Shown here: one piece after another, positions 46,065 to 61,640 of the stretch | Layout of the letters: each line of letters starts with the position of its first letter | How positions within the stretch are numbered: the stretch's first letter is position 1 | Assembly: GCF_024323335.1 (NCBI RefSeq) | Contig: NC_066583.1 | Coordinates: 372,377,175 to 372,441,174 of the forward strand | DNA: 64,000 nucleotides | DNA from: Lathyrus oleraceus | Taxonomy: Eukaryota; Streptophyta; Magnoliopsida; Fabales; Fabaceae | Direction of reading: 5' to 3' | Notes under the pieces: model-generated | The model's database searches: none | Seen by the model: the letters and a program-made list of their open reading frames with translations, nothing else | Told to the model about the DNA's origin: nothing | Translations under genes and position numbers: made by a program

Positions 46065-48283
46065 AAGCTAAGTTGCATAATCATTATTAGGGCGAGGAAC
46101 TTTACACATCAGTGCATGTTCTTAATCTCACTCCTACTGTTGCTTTGAGCAGTGAAGTTCCAAACCAAATTTGGTTTGGAAAGAATGTCAAGTATGATCA
46201 TTTGAGAGTATTTGGTTGTAAGGATTTTGTGCATATTCTAAAGGATGAAAGATCCAAGTTGGATGCAAAGTCAAAACAATGTATCTTCATCAGATATGGG
46301 AAATGTGAGTTTGGTTACAGGTTATATGATCCTGTAGGGAATAAGCTTATTCGAAGTCGCGATGTGGTCTTTATGGAAGACCAAACTATTGAAGACATTG
46401 ATAAGATAAAGAAGGCTACACCCAAGAAAGATATCAGCTTGTCTAATGTTGATCTAGCTCGGTTACCTAGTCATAATTTGGATATTATTGGTGGTGATTA
46501 TCATAATGGCGAGCCATATGATCATGTTGATGATCAACAACTTGGAGATGAGGTAGATATTTCAACTAATGATGGTAAATGGGAGAGCGATATATCACAA
46601 GATGAGAATCTTGGTGAAGCTCCATAATCATCTCAAGTTCCATTTAGGAGGTATAACATGCAAAGACAACCTTCTACAAGGTATAATTCTGATGAGTGTG
46701 TGACATTGACTGATGAGGGTGAACCCGAGTGTATTTAAGAGGCCATGGAAAGTGATGAAAATCAAAAGTGGATGGATGCAATGCACGGTGAGATGAAATC
46801 ATTGCATGATAATCACACTTATAATTTAGTGAAGCTGCCTAAAGTTAAAAGGGATTTGGAAAACAAATGGATTTATAAAGTTAACATGAAAGCAACTCTA
46901 AGTCTCCAAGATATAAAGCCATATTAGTAGTGAAATTTTTACTTCAAAGAAAAGGTGTTGATTTTAATGATATTTTCTCACATGTTGTAAAGATGTCATC
47001 AATTAGAACCATGTTAAGTTTGGTTGCTACTCTTGATTTAGAGGTTGAGCAAATGGATGTGAAAACGACTTTCCTTTAAGGTGATTTAGAGGAAGAGATC
47101 TACATGAAACAACCCGATGATTTTCAATTTAAAGGTAAAGAAGGTCACATGTGTAGATTGAGAAAGAGTTTATATGGGTTGAAGCAAGCTCCAAGGCAGT
47201 GGTATAAGAAGTTTGAGTTTGTTATGTATGATCGAGGATACCAGAAGACTACTTCAGATCATTGCGTCTTTGTTAGAAAATTTTCTAACAATGACTTCCT
47301 TATCTTGTTGTTATATGTTGATGATATGCTTATTGTAGGGAAAAGTATTTCTAACATTAATAAGTTAAAAAAGTAGTTGGGGGAGTCATTTGACATGAAA
47401 TACATAGGAGCAGCTAAACATATTCTTAGCATTAGAATCACACATGACAGAAAAGAGAAGAAACTTTGGATATCACGAGAATACTATATCGAAAGAGTGC
47501 TGCAAAGATTCAAAATGGAAAGTTCTAAGGCGGTAAACACTCCTCTCGCTACTCATTTTAAGTTGAGTTCTAATTAAAGTCCTTCAAGTGAAGATGAAAA
47601 CTTTGATATGAAATATGTTCCTTATGCATCTGTTGTGCGTAGTTTGATATATGCAATGGTGCGTACAATAGCAGATATATCACATGTTGTTGGTACAGTC
47701 AATAGATTTTTGTCAAATCTAGGTAAAGAGCCTTGGAATGTTGTAAAATGGATTTAAGGTATCTTCATGGTACTACTTCTGCGAGGCTTTATTTTTGAGA
47801 AGATAAGAATACTCTAGTGGGGTACTTTGAATCTGATATGGCTGAAGACATTGATTCTAGAAAGTCCACTTCGGGCTACGTGATTAAATTTTTAGGGGAA
47901 ATTGTGGCTTGGCAGTCCATATTGCAAAGTGTGTAGCACTGTCTACTACAGAGGATGAGTTCATTGTAATTACCGAAGAATGAAAAGAATTACTATGGTT
48001 GAAGAATTTTTTGCAGGAGCTTGGTTTTATTCAAGACAAATATGTGTTATTTGTTGATAGTCCAAACGCTATTCATCTTGGTAAGAATCTGACTTTTCAT
48101 AATAGGTCCAAACACATTGATGTGAGATATCATTGGATACGTGATGTTTTGGATGCTAAGTTTTTGGAGTTAGCTAAAGTTCATACATATGATAATGGTT
48201 TTGATATCATGACTAAAGCATTACCAAGAGGAAAATTTGAAGCTTGTTGTGATATCGTCGGTTTGACGATTTCCTCTACATAG
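46065..48283 (+). pseudogene. Copia pol, C-terminal half (integrase end, RT, RNase H), host element
   Basis: It continues the integrase frame broken at 38154: PNQIWFGKNVKYDHLRVFGC (46160-46225) and DPVGNKLIRSRDVVF. The reverse transcriptase follows: WMDAMHGEMKSLHDN (46770), QMDVKTTFL then a stop (47050-47080), LRKSLYGLKQAPRQWYKKF (47156) and an intact YVDD (LLYVDDMLIVGK, about 47305). RNase H (47377-48283) reads STTEDEFIVITEE, LFVDSPNAIHLGKN, RSKHIDVRYHWIRD and MTKALPRGKFE. Stops occur at 46627, 46737, 46925, 47080, 47374 and 47575. Together with 37091-38154 it completes the pol order of copia. Confidence 0.9.
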
Positions 48284-48299
48284 TTGTGAGGGAGAGATT
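48284..48299 (+). other. Polypurine tract of the host copia element
   Basis: GTGAGGGAGAGAT directly before the 3' LTR. Confidence 0.7.
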
Positions 48300-48954
48300 T
48301 GTTGGGTTTGGACTCCCTTCTTATATGGAGAAAAGCCCAAATATGATTAGACCATGTATCTCATTTATTTAAGTGGAGAGGATAAATTTAGGGTTGAGAG
48401 AGATGGAGAGAAAATAAGGATTCAAAAGAGAGAAAATATGAGAGAAACTCATTCCAATTTTTCTACAACCAATCTGACTAAATCAACGATCCCTGATTCG
48501 TTAACCGTTGGACCAAGCTCAAATTTGGAGGACATGTTCATAACACATATATCTAACTTTTGACCATTAATAATTTCAAAGCATGTCTTAGACGAGAGTT
48601 ATCTACTTGACACTAAAGTTGTAGATTTAGGAAAATTTTCAGCTTTTTGATTCTTATTTATAAACTAGTTTGTTTTGAGATTTGCGGTTGTTAGCACTAG
48701 TTTGAGAATCACTTTAAGACCCTCTTATACCCTTAATTGATTATAGTGGAGTTATTTATTTGGTCTGGACGACTCATGGTTTCTACTCTCATATTGAGGG
48801 GGTTTCCATGTTAAAAATATCGGTGTTCTTTTGTGTCTTTATTTGTTCGATTTTACATCTTATATTTTTTTATTGATCCTCAAGGTTCCTACAAATTTGT
48901 GGAATTTTATATCCTCTGCGTATTGGTTTGTTATTGTGTCTTAATTTCCCATCA
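48300..48954 (+). repeat. 3' LTR of the host copia element
   Basis: Begins TGTTGGGTTTGGAC and ends TTTCCCATCA; 655 bp; followed by the ATGTT duplication. Confidence 0.9.
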
Positions 48955-48959
48955 ATGTT

Positions 48960-49586
48960 ATCCTTCATATTAATAATGTTATGAGGAGTAAATAAAATTT
49001 GTTTACTCTTCACTTTTTTTTCACATTTCTTGATTGATAACATATTTCTGAAGTTCAATAGCAAAACTCTTAAATTTGGATTAATACATTTTATAGTAGA
49101 AAGTTAGAATGAATTTATGGTGTGTAAGTGGATGAGCTCATGAGTTTATCATTACTCTGAAGGAAATGTTCAAGTCATCCTTGTTGTTCATGTTGCTAAT
49201 GTGGATAACTTAGTCTATGTGATACAACTATTACACATTTAAAAGAAAACATATGAATTTCAATACATTTTCAATGTATTATTTAGTATTTTATTGCTAC
49301 ATATTTTTTATAATTAATATATTTAGCGGAGGTTACAGAACTTCGTAATTTCGTTTAAAATTCAATGTAAAACAAAATTGTTGTATAAATTTATTTTAAA
49401 ATGTAAATCACATTTAACGATGTTTGAAACCGTCACAATTACACTAACGACATTTTATATTACGGTTTTTGAAAACATCACAAAAGTGGCTCGCGACACC
49501 AACATTTATGACAGTCATAAAACTGTCTCAATTTCAGTGTTGCAGCAGTTCTAACCTCCACAAAAGCCATTTTTTCTTATAGTGAG
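48960..49586. mobile_element. CACTA right terminal region
   Basis: 49430-49586 holds CCGTCACAATTAC, ACGACATTTTATATTACGG and GACAGTCATAAAACTGTC motifs typical of a subterminal repeat zone, ending CATTTTTTCTTATAGTG. The three following bases AGA match the flank of the end at 19542. 48960-49430 is AT-rich without a gene. Confidence 0.55.
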
Positions 49587-49589
49587 ATA

Positions 49590-53638
<4,049 letters not shown>

Positions 53639-54109
53639 ATGATCAATATCGAGAATCCAAATATTGCATTCATACATTTAAGTAGGGGTGATGAAATCAC
53701 TAATGTTTCGTTTCATATCAAAGTTGAAGTAATAAACCTAATGAACTTAGAGGTGTTAAATTTAGAAGTAAGAAACCCAAAAATAAGGATTGTTGAGATT
53801 AGGGAGCCTGTAGAGATGCGGGACTTAGAGATGAATATTGCTGAAGTGGGGGAAACTTCGCATACGATGATTAATATTTGTGAGGTTTCTCGAGGGTTTG
53901 CCTTTCCAAGACTTCATATGTCAAATCCAAAAATTGTAGTGAATCTCATAGATGAACGGAAGACCCAAACCTATATTAAATGTTATAGACGCTCCTTCGT
54001 TCACGATCCTACTGATAGTAAAATTATGTGGTGCATAGAAGTACAATCACACACCCATACTCATGATCATAACTTTTTGTCTATTGATAGAGATCCAAAA
54101 ATGGTATAA
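53639..54109 (+). CDS. Unrecognised 156-codon open frame
   Basis: Starts at MINIENPNIAFIHLSRGDE. The middle has a heptad-like run of hydrophobic and acidic residues (LEVLNLEVRNPKIRIVEIRE), and the end is basic and His-rich (SHTHTHDHNF). No signal peptide, membrane segment or known domain. A related-looking, stop-broken stretch (ELPDDVDQYPLVDQCPPRSRY) follows at 54125-54190. The surroundings are retroelement-like, so an old retroelement ORF is the likeliest origin; chance cannot be excluded. Confidence 0.25.
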   Translation: MINIENPNIAFIHLSRGDEITNVSFHIKVEVINLMNLEVLNLEVRNPKIRIVEIREPVEMRDLEMNIAEVGETSHTMINICEVSRGFAFPRLHMSNPKIVVNLIDERKTQTYIKCYRRSFVHDPTDSKIMWCIEVQSHTHTHDHNFLSIDRDPKMV

Positions 54110-55112
54110 TGGATATAGTGGAACCTTGAGCTCCCTGATGATGTTGATCAATACCCTTTGGTGGATCAATGTCCACCAAGATCTAGGTATGTCCTCAAAT
54201 TGGGTGTGAGATTCCATTACATGAATGCTTATTTTCTAGAATATGGTTTATAGCGTTTGGCTGCAGCGTCTCTATTTCTTTGTTGATGCTCCTGCCTAGA
54301 AGAAGCAATGTCTAATACTTTGTTCCCTCAATATGTTGATGTCTCTTAACTTTTAAAACATTGACAAAAATATAAAGAAATCAACACACATGATAACAAA
54401 AAAGAAAACATGCATTGATAAATTCTAAAACTTAGAGAAATCAACACTTAAATGCGTTGAACAATATTTTAAATTAAGAAACTAAAGGACATACAAAACT
54501 TTTCATGTTTAGATTCTGTTCCAGTTTGTTTTAACTTTAAAAAAATGGATTTTTTCTTTGTATTTTTGGAAATGGATTCTACAAAAATATTTTTCAAAAT
54601 ATTACAAGTTTTTCTAAATTTGTTTTTTATAAATTTAAAAGATTGAATTGTTCATTCTATAACATAAATATACATTATTGAAGATCAAAATATAGTTAAA
54701 ATCATATTTTTTTTTAAAAGTTGTATCGTAAAAATTATTTTTATGAAAAGCTATTTGAAATAGCTTCAAAATTAAGTGATTTTTTGAAAGTTTGATATCC
54801 AAAAAAAGTTTCGATAAAATGATGAAATATCTAAAATAACATTTTAAGAATAACTATTCAAACCAAATTTTTATTTGAAGCTTTTACGAAAAGTTTATTT
54901 GTAAATTTTTTTTACACTAAAATATGTAATACTATAAAAATCATTTTAAAAAAAAGACAAAACAAACGGGCCCTATATAAGTAGAGAAAATTTAGTAGTT
55001 AAGAAAAATTGAATAAATAAAATTAAGATTTGAACAAATGTATACTAATTCTCTTATTTGATAGATGAGAGCTTAAAAAAACAGTGGATTAAACCAAATT
55101 TGAATGGAAAAT
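54110..55112. other. AT-rich intergenic DNA
   Basis: No gene or clear element. Runs of A and T with ATTTTTTGAAAG and GAAAAGC themes; an AAACGGGCCC patch at 54963-54973 resembles the edge of a MITE but no inverted partner was found. Confidence 0.4.
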
Positions 55113-55290
55113 TGTTAAATATAATTCATCTCAAGTTAGTTTAGTTTGCATTAATGGTTGAATTTGGTTTTGCATTTCATTTGAGATTTCATTTGAATTT
55201 GAGTTGATTTTGGATGAATCTATATAAGCCTAAAGTAAGATGAATTTGTAACTAAATTAACAGGTTTTTTATTAAAGAAAGTTAGTTACA

Positions 55291-55326
<36 letters not shown>

Positions 55327-55391
55327 ATTCTTTTATCTTCATATTCTCTAATTCTTGTGCATCAATGGAGGTTCATTGTTGAACTCCAAAA
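55113..55391 (+). repeat. 5' LTR of the third copia element
   Basis: TGTTAAATAT start, TATATAAG TATA box at 55221-55228, (CT)n at 55292-55323; end CTCCAAAA where the 3' LTR has CTCCAACA. Confidence 0.8.
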
Positions 55392-55393
55392 AT

Positions 55394-55406
55394 TGGTATC
55401 CAGAGC
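55394..55406 (+). other. Primer binding site, altered
   Basis: TGGTATCCAGAGC, one inserted C relative to TGGTATCAGAGC. Confidence 0.75.
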
Positions 55407-55639
55407 TCCGGTTTGACTCACAAGGAAACACGAGTGTAATAAGGTGTGTGATTGATTTCGTTCCTGAAATTTGCATTGAATTGGAGTTCGAAATGGAAGA
55501 GAATCACTGATCTTAATTCCCATGGTTTGGGAAACATGAGTGTTTGTGAAAAATGAGTAATTTGTACAAGAATAAAGTTGAACGGCGAAAACGGTAGCTT
55601 GAACCTAAAGCTTCTAGTATTCGACATGAAGAACTAGAA

Positions 55640-56470
55640 TCAGTGGTTGATTAAGATGTGTGTGTTATTTGGAGCTCAAGATGTTCTTGATCTCGTCAAT
55701 GACAGTTACATGTCGGTTGAAGAGAATGAATCAGAAACGCAAAGAAATGTGCAACGTGAAATGAGGAAGAAGGGTCAGAAGGCATTGTTTTATATCCATC
55801 AGTGTGTGGATACGTAGGTGTTTGAGAAAATTTCTGATTCGACGATGACGAAGATGGTGTGGGATACACCAGTAAGGTACTATGATGGTGATGCATCAGT
55901 CAAGAAAGTAAAGTTGCAGCCCATACACAAGCAATCTGAAAATCTCAGCATATAGAACAATGTGAAGGTGCCTAATTACATCTCCAGAGTGATTGTGGTC
56001 ACTAACAAGATGAAGTTTTATGGATAAAAGTCCTCTGAATAAATAATCATCGAAAAGGTATTGAGTTCACTTAAGACTCATTTGATTACATAGTTGTAGC
56101 CATATAACACTCTAAATACACTAGAACAATGAGAATTTAAAAGCTTTTGAGTAGTTTATAGGCACAAGAGTTGCGTCTAACTGAAAGAAACTTTGAAAAG
56201 AAGATAGAACTGGCTCTGAAAGCTTCTTTTGGAAAGATGAATCAAAAGTAAGCATGCCTAAAGAACAAGAAAATGTATGGTGGTGGTGTTCAGAAGTCAG
56301 AACTCTCTAATTCTGATAAGAAACATCATAATGTTCAGAAGGGGAAAAAAGAAGTTTGACAAGAGAAAGGTTTAGTGCTAGAGTTGCAACAAGTTTGACC
56401 ATTTTGCTGTTGATTGCTAGTCAAATAAGGTTAACAAAGTTGATTAAGACAACATATCTAGAGGAGATTC
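55640..56470 (+). pseudogene. Copia gag relic, third element
   Basis: Scattered across frames: KGQKALFYIHQCVDT (about 55770), VWDTPVRYYDGD-like text (55850) and VKKVKLQPIHKQSENLS (55895-55950), as in UBN2-type gag. Several stops; no intact zinc knuckle. Confidence 0.6.
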
Positions 56471-56479
56471 TGATGATGA

Positions 56480-59400
56480 ACTTGTGTTATTGATGGTATC
56501 TGAGAATGTATGTCTACCAATTGTAGACTGGTGGTATATGGACATTGGCTGCTCAAATCACCTAATTATAAACAAGTAATGGCTGGTTGATTTTGACTAT
56601 AGTAAAAGAACCAAGATCATATGTGTTGATGATGAGTATCTGAATTCTAAAGGAATGGGAAATGTCAGAGTGAAATTGAACAATAAAAAAACTTTACCGA
56701 TTAACGATGTATGGTATGTTCCTGACATAAATAGCAATCTGATGAGTATAGGTCAACTTATTAAAAAGGATTTTTAGTTTCCATGAAGGACAATATCTTG
56801 AAGTTGTATGATTGTAATTAGAATTTGATTATGCAATATGAATTGGGAAGAAATAAAACATTTAAAGTGAATGTTGCAATATCAGACACTCAATGCCTTA
56901 GTGCAAGAAGTGTTGAAGGGGAAAATGAGTTATTGCACAAGAGATTGGGAAAATGAACTATAAAAGCTTGGGGCATATGATTTCAAAGAATTTGGTACAT
57001 TGAATTCCTAAGATTGTGGAACTAGATAAATCATGTGATATATGCATGAGAGGCAAGCAACCAAGATTTCCATTCTCATCAGAAATACCTCCAAGAGCAA
57101 CTTATGCTTTAGGTGTGGTGTATTTTAATGTATTTGGTCCTTTTGAGGTACCTTCACTTGGAGGGAACAAGTACATTATGGATGAGTTCACAAGAATGAC
57201 ATGGGTAACACTCATTAAGTTCAAACATTAGGTGCTGAGTTCTTGAAGTTCAAAGTGAAGGTTGAAAATCAAAGTGGACAAAGGTTGAAGATCTTCATAA
57301 TCGACGATGGAGGTGAGTTCAACTCAACAAAGTTCAAGAAGTTATATGAGGAACATGGTATTGAGCATGAGGTGGTTGTTTCATACACTTCACAATATAA
57401 TGGTCTTGCTGAAAGGAGAAATAAAACTTTGATTTACATGACAAGAAATATGTTGAAGGAGAAGAATTTACCTAAGCAATTATGGGTGAAACAATTATCA
57501 CATTAACATATGTGCTTAACAGATGTCCAACAAAGAAGTTAAATGAAGTAGTTCCTATTGAGAAATGGACTGGAATAAAGCAAAGTGTCAGCCATTTCAA
57601 GGTATTTGGTTATGTATGTTACAAATATATGCAAGATGCTACTAGAAGGAAATTGGATGACATAAGCAAAGTTATGTTGCTTATAGGTTATCACAATACA
57701 AGTGCTTATAAGCTATTTTGCCCACTCACTAACAAAGTTAAAGTCAACACAGATGTCATAGTGAAAGAATCATAAACAGCGGATTGAAGCAAGTCTCAAT
57801 CAAACTCTAGTGCAATGTCAACATTAGAGTCTGATTCTGCCTCAAACAGAGATTTTGCCTCTAAAAGAGATTCTGCCTCTGAAGGAGATTCTACCTCTAA
57901 AGGTAATTCTTACTCTAAAGGAGAGTCTGAATCTAAAGATGACTCTGAATCTGAAAGTGAGTCTAACTCTGATGATGGATCTGGCTCTGAAGATGATCCA
58001 ACCTCTGAAGGTGATCCAGCCTCTGAAGGTGGTCCAACCTCTGAAGGAGGAACTTCTGAAAGCGGAGCTTCTGAAGGTGGTCCTGCTTTTGAAGGTGAAC
58101 TTGCACAGTTTCAGAGGCCATATAGAGTTAGACAAATACCAAAGAGACTTGCAGACTTTGAGTTATTACATGATATTGAGATTGACTCTAAAGGGGAAGT
58201 CATATAGAGTTCCATGATGATGGACTCTGAACCTATCATCATCAATGAGGCTCTCAAGAAGAAGGTGTGTGTGAACACCATGAAGGGAGAGCTTGGGTCA
58301 TTGAAAGAAACAAGACATAAATTGACCATTCTACCCCAGAACAAGAAAGTTATCATCTGAGATAGGTTTTCAAGATAAAACTGAAGGCAGATGGTTCAGT
58401 TTCCAAGCATAAAGCAAGGTTAGTAGCTAGAAAATTCCTACAAAAGTCTGATTTAGACTACTTTGAAGTGTTTGTACATGTAGCTAGACATGAAACCACA
58501 AGGTTGGTTATTGCTATAACTGTAAATAGTATTGGCCTCCGATACATTTAGATGTAAAGTCATCTTTTATGAATGGTCCGTTGCAAGAAGAAGTTTATGT
58601 GTTACAAACTCCTAGATTTGTGAAAGAAAACAAAGAAAAGATGGTGTGCAAGCTGCATTATGCCTTGTACAGGCTAAAATAAGCTCCAATGGCTTGAAAT
58701 CTGAAAATTGATTCATTTTTCAAGCATCTGGGTTTCAAAAAAGTGAAATGGAATATGTGTGTATGTGAAGCATGCTTCTGAAGGAAATGTGATTATGGTG
58801 CGTATTTATGTAGATGTCATACTTCTGACAGGGAGTTATACTTCTGAGATAAACAAGTTCAAGAAGGTGTTGATAAATGCATTTGATATGACTAGCCTTG
58901 GAAATATGGTATATTTTCTAAGGATGAAGATTATATACTCTGATAAGGGAATCATTGTGCACCAACTGAAGTATGAACTTGAGCTGCTGAAAGATTTTAG
59001 TTAATGAATTGTAAGTCAACATTCACACCTGCTGAGACAAATCATAAGTTAGATTCTGATTTTCTGATGGTGAGGATGTAGATGCTACAACCTTCAAACA
59101 ACTGGTTGGCTGTCCGAGATATCTATGTAACGCCAAATCTGCCATCTGTTATGCAGTTGAAATGGTGAGTAAGTTTATGAGTAAACCAAAGTGGTCACAT
59201 TACCAAGTTGTAGTGAGGTTTCTAAGGTATGTAAAAGTAATTCTGAGGCATGTAATTTTGTTTCCATCTGGAGTTTCAGATGCTACTGCGATGATATGCT
59301 ATTCAGACTTTGACTGATGTGGAGACAAAGTAGATAGAAGAAGCACTACAAGATACATGTTTATGTATCTAGGAGCTCCCATTTATTAATGCTCCAAGAA

Positions 59401-59700
59401 ACAACTAGTGGTTGCATTGTCAACATGTGAAACTGAATACGTATTTGGTGCTTTGTAAGCTTGTCAATCTGTTTGGTTGTTGAATTTGCTGTGGAGCTGG
59501 AGTTCAAGGTGAGCAAACCAGTCAAATTGATGATTGACAACAAATCTTCCATAAGTCTTGCTAAGAATCAAGTGTTGTATGAAAGAAACAAACATATTGA
59601 TACTAAGTACCATTTTATGCACAATCAGGTTAAGAATGGAGTATTGAGGTTGTTCATATCAGCACTCAGAAGTAACTTGCGGATGTGCTGACCAAGGCAA
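56480..59700 (+). pseudogene. Copia pol relic, third element
   Basis: Protease region WWYMDIGCSNH (56530; D-I-G in place of D-S/T-G). Integrase: CDICMRGKQPRFPF (57028-57070), FNVFGPFEVPSLGGNKYIMDEFTRMTWV, then IDDGGEFNSTKFKKLY (57300) and AERRNKTLIYM (57410). A long Ser/Glu/Asp hinge (57815-58100). Reverse transcriptase (58360-59000) broken by stops; V-D-V at about 58812 replaces the YVDD core (IYVDVILLTG). RNase H (59030-59700) with KPVKLMIDNKSSISLAKN and RNKHIDTKYHFM. Stops are frequent in all parts. Confidence 0.85.
57829..58100 (+). repeat. 18-bp coding minisatellite (Ser/Gly/Asp/Glu hinge)
   Basis: GATTCTGCCTCTAAAGGA-type units repeat with an 18-bp period and variants, encoding S-x-S-K/E-G-D blocks for ~90 residues before the usual RVRQIPKRLADFEL stretch that leads to reverse transcriptase. 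Confidence 0.85.
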
Positions 59701-59780
59701 CAGAAACTGAAAACTTCATCAATTTGAGGGATGAAATTGGTGTTGTGGATTTTTCAACTTGAATATGAATTAAGAGATGA

Positions 59781-60049
59781 TGTTAAATGTAATTCATCTC
59801 AAGTTAGTTTAGTTTGCATTTGCACTAGAATTTGGTTTTGCATTTCATTTGAGGTTTCATTTGAATTTGAGCTGAATTTGGGTGAATCTATATAAGCCTA
59901 AAGTATGATGAATTTGTAACAGAATTAACAATTTTTTTAGTAGAGAAAGTTAGTTACAAAGTCTCTCTTTCTCTTTCACACACACACACACACACATACA
60001 CACGCGCACACACACACGCACACACATATGCACACACACACACACACAC

Positions 60050-60099
<50 letters not shown>

Positions 60100-60439
60100 A
60101 TATACACACATACGCGCATGCACACACGCACACGCACACACACACATGCTTACGCACACGCACACACACAAGCACGCGCGCACACACCTACACGCACACA
60201 CACGCATACACACGCGTACGCATTCACATGCACGCACACACACACACACACACATTAACACACACACACATGCTTACGCACACGCACACACACAAGCACG
60301 CGCGCACACACCTACACGCACGCACACGCATACACACGCGTACGCATTCACATGCACGCACACACACACACACATTAACACACACACACATGCATTAACA
60401 CACACATGCATTAATGGAAGTTCATTGTTAACTCCAACA
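59781..60439 (+). repeat. 3' LTR of the third copia element, expanded
   Basis: 659 bp, of which roughly 430 are CA/CG-rich simple sequence (59979-60412). Ends CTCCAACA, followed by AAAAT. Confidence 0.85.
59979..60412. repeat. CA/CG alternating array with a 124-bp tandem duplication
   Basis: Mostly CA with CG, TA and CATG steps. A unit beginning TGCTTACGCACACGCACAC at 60147 recurs at 60271 with one substitution and a 2-bp indel noticed. The long His-Thr and Cys-Val reading frames over it are artefacts. Confidence 0.95.
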
Positions 60440-60444
60440 AAAAT

Positions 60445-61240
60445 GATTCAACATAAATCGTAAATGACCAAATTTAGATAAAGGAGTCATCACATCTATA
60501 ATGTGTTGGAATTCTAAAACTTGAATATGAAAAACATTTTGAAAAGACAATGCTTAACACACAAGTTTCTGAATTAAATATTGAAATTTTGTTTTCACAT
60601 CATTAAAAACTTTACAGATGTTTTTATTTTTTTCAACACAATTTATATTTGTGATTTTCTTAGTATGTACCATTAAAACACAAATTACCACAATTCTTTT
60701 AAAAATTTAAAAAACTTTAAAAAAAATGCAGAGACAAAAAGAATTTTACTTTAAATATTGACATACTCATTGCCCATACCAAATTGTTGGCATAGCTATT
60801 TTATGTTGAATTGGACAACTCAAAATATTGATTTTGTTGTTCCATAAAATATTGATTTTACAAAATTCTTTAGTAACACAATAGTCACTAATTGTGTATA
60901 AAGATTTATGATAAATTTTAATTAATATATTAAAATAAATCTAAAATTTATTTAGTAGATATAAAGTATTAAATTAAAATAATTACTTAATAATAAACAA
61001 TTATTATATACTAAAAATTATGTCAAAATAATTGTGTGAGACTTAAAGAAGTTTATTTTACACGGTAAGAATAACATAACCATACTAACTATAAAATGAT
61101 TATAGAGATATATGTGTCAAAATTTAAAAGTTACATTAAAAGGGCATATATGTAATATTTAAAAGGGCATATATGTAATATTTTGTGGTAGTGTTTTTCT
61201 TTTAAGTTTATAGGAGATTTTATTAATTTATTTTTGAGAT
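60445..61240. other. AT-rich intergenic DNA upstream of IAMT1
   Basis: No gene. A 23-bp unit AGGGCATATATGTAATATTTAAA is repeated in tandem at 61141 and 61164. Confidence 0.6.
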
Positions 61241-61417
61241 GAATTACTATACACTATCAATGTAAAAAGTTTTACACCATCGATTCATCACCATCATCCA
61301 TTTGTATTACTTTATAAATTTTTAAAATAAAAATCAAATTTCTTTTAATATCCGACGTTTAGGATTAATTGATGGTGTAAAATCCTTTTACACTATCAGT
61401 GTATTTCAATTAAATTC
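61241..61417. mobile_element. MITE-like inverted repeat
   Basis: Left arm GAATTACTATACACTATCAA then AAAGTTTTACACCATCGATT (61241-61287); the complement of the right arm (61417 backward) reads GAATTTAATTGAAATACACTGATAGTG then AAAAGGATTTTACACCATCAATTAA in separate blocks. The arms match imperfectly over ~50 bases around an AT-rich core with TTTAAAATAAAAATCAAATT. No clear target duplication. It lies ~0.6 kb upstream of IAMT1. Confidence 0.6.
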
Positions 61418-61600
61418 TTTATTTGTAGTGTTTATATAATTAAGAATAAATAAAAACTTTATAAATCTAAAATGAAAGTTTTTGATTTTATAGGACCAAC
61501 AATTCAGCAATTCAGCAATGAACACACAAGTCACTAAATTATTTACTTGCATTGCAGAACTTGTTTGCTATCTAGAAAAAACAAAATCCGTCGACAGTTT

Positions 61601-61629
61601 TGGGCCTTCACTTTTACAAGTGTGGCCCA
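61601..61629. promoter_or_regulatory. Pair of opposed TGGGCC (site II) motifs
   Basis: TGGGCC at 61601-61606 (plus) and 61624-61629 (minus). Such motifs bind TCP-type factors in plants; a link with IAMT1 control is plausible but inferred. Confidence 0.3.
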
Positions 61630-61640
61630 TATTTAATGTT

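Larger units (their letters stand above)
35648..48954 (+). mobile_element. Ty1/copia element (host), split by a younger insertion
   Basis: A 5' LTR (35648-36301), Met-tRNA primer site, gag-pol and 3' LTR (48300-48954) lie in one direction, flanked by a perfect ATGTT duplication (35643-35647 and 48955-48959). Subtracting the insert (38155-46059 plus its CTCTG copy) leaves about 5.4 kb, normal for copia. The two LTRs differ at many sites, so this element is clearly older than its insert. Gag and pol carry stops in most domains. The TNT1-like layout suggests the Tork group, but this is a guess. Confidence 0.9.
19542..49586. mobile_element. Possible single CACTA transposon holding the whole nest
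   Basis: The left end reads CACTACAAGAAAAA (19542); the right end reads TTTTTTCTTATAGTG (to 49586), whose complement is CACTATAAGAAAAAA. The 3 bases outside are AGA on both sides (19539-19541 and 49587-49589), as expected for the 3-bp target duplication of CACTA elements. Subterminal DNA on both sides contains TTGTGACGG-type and GACNG-TAT-TGTC motifs. If real, its original content was small, the remaining ~25 kb being later insertions. The 3-bp match has a 1 in 64 chance of arising randomly, and a different CACTA end occurs at 35637, so the two ends could belong to different elements. Confidence 0.4.
55113..60439 (+). mobile_element. Third Ty1/copia element, degenerate
   Basis: LTRs at 55113-55391 and 59781-60439 share TGTTAAAT.TAATTCATCTC, TTTGGTTTTGCATTTCATTTGAG and CTATATAAGCCTAAAGTA blocks; flanks are AAAAT on both sides (55108-55112 and 60440-60444). 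A modified Met-tRNA primer site follows the 5' LTR. Gag and pol are full of stops. The LTRs are unequal (279 against 659 bp) because the 3' copy contains a CA/CG-rich array where the 5' copy has (CT)n. Confidence 0.85.

Noticed and set aside
57842..58135. Minus-strand Arg/Phe-rich frame
   Set aside because: Antisense shadow of the 18-bp coding repeat.
59950..60463. Long His-Thr and Cys-Val reading frames on both strands
   Set aside because: They are translations of the CA/CG simple repeat.
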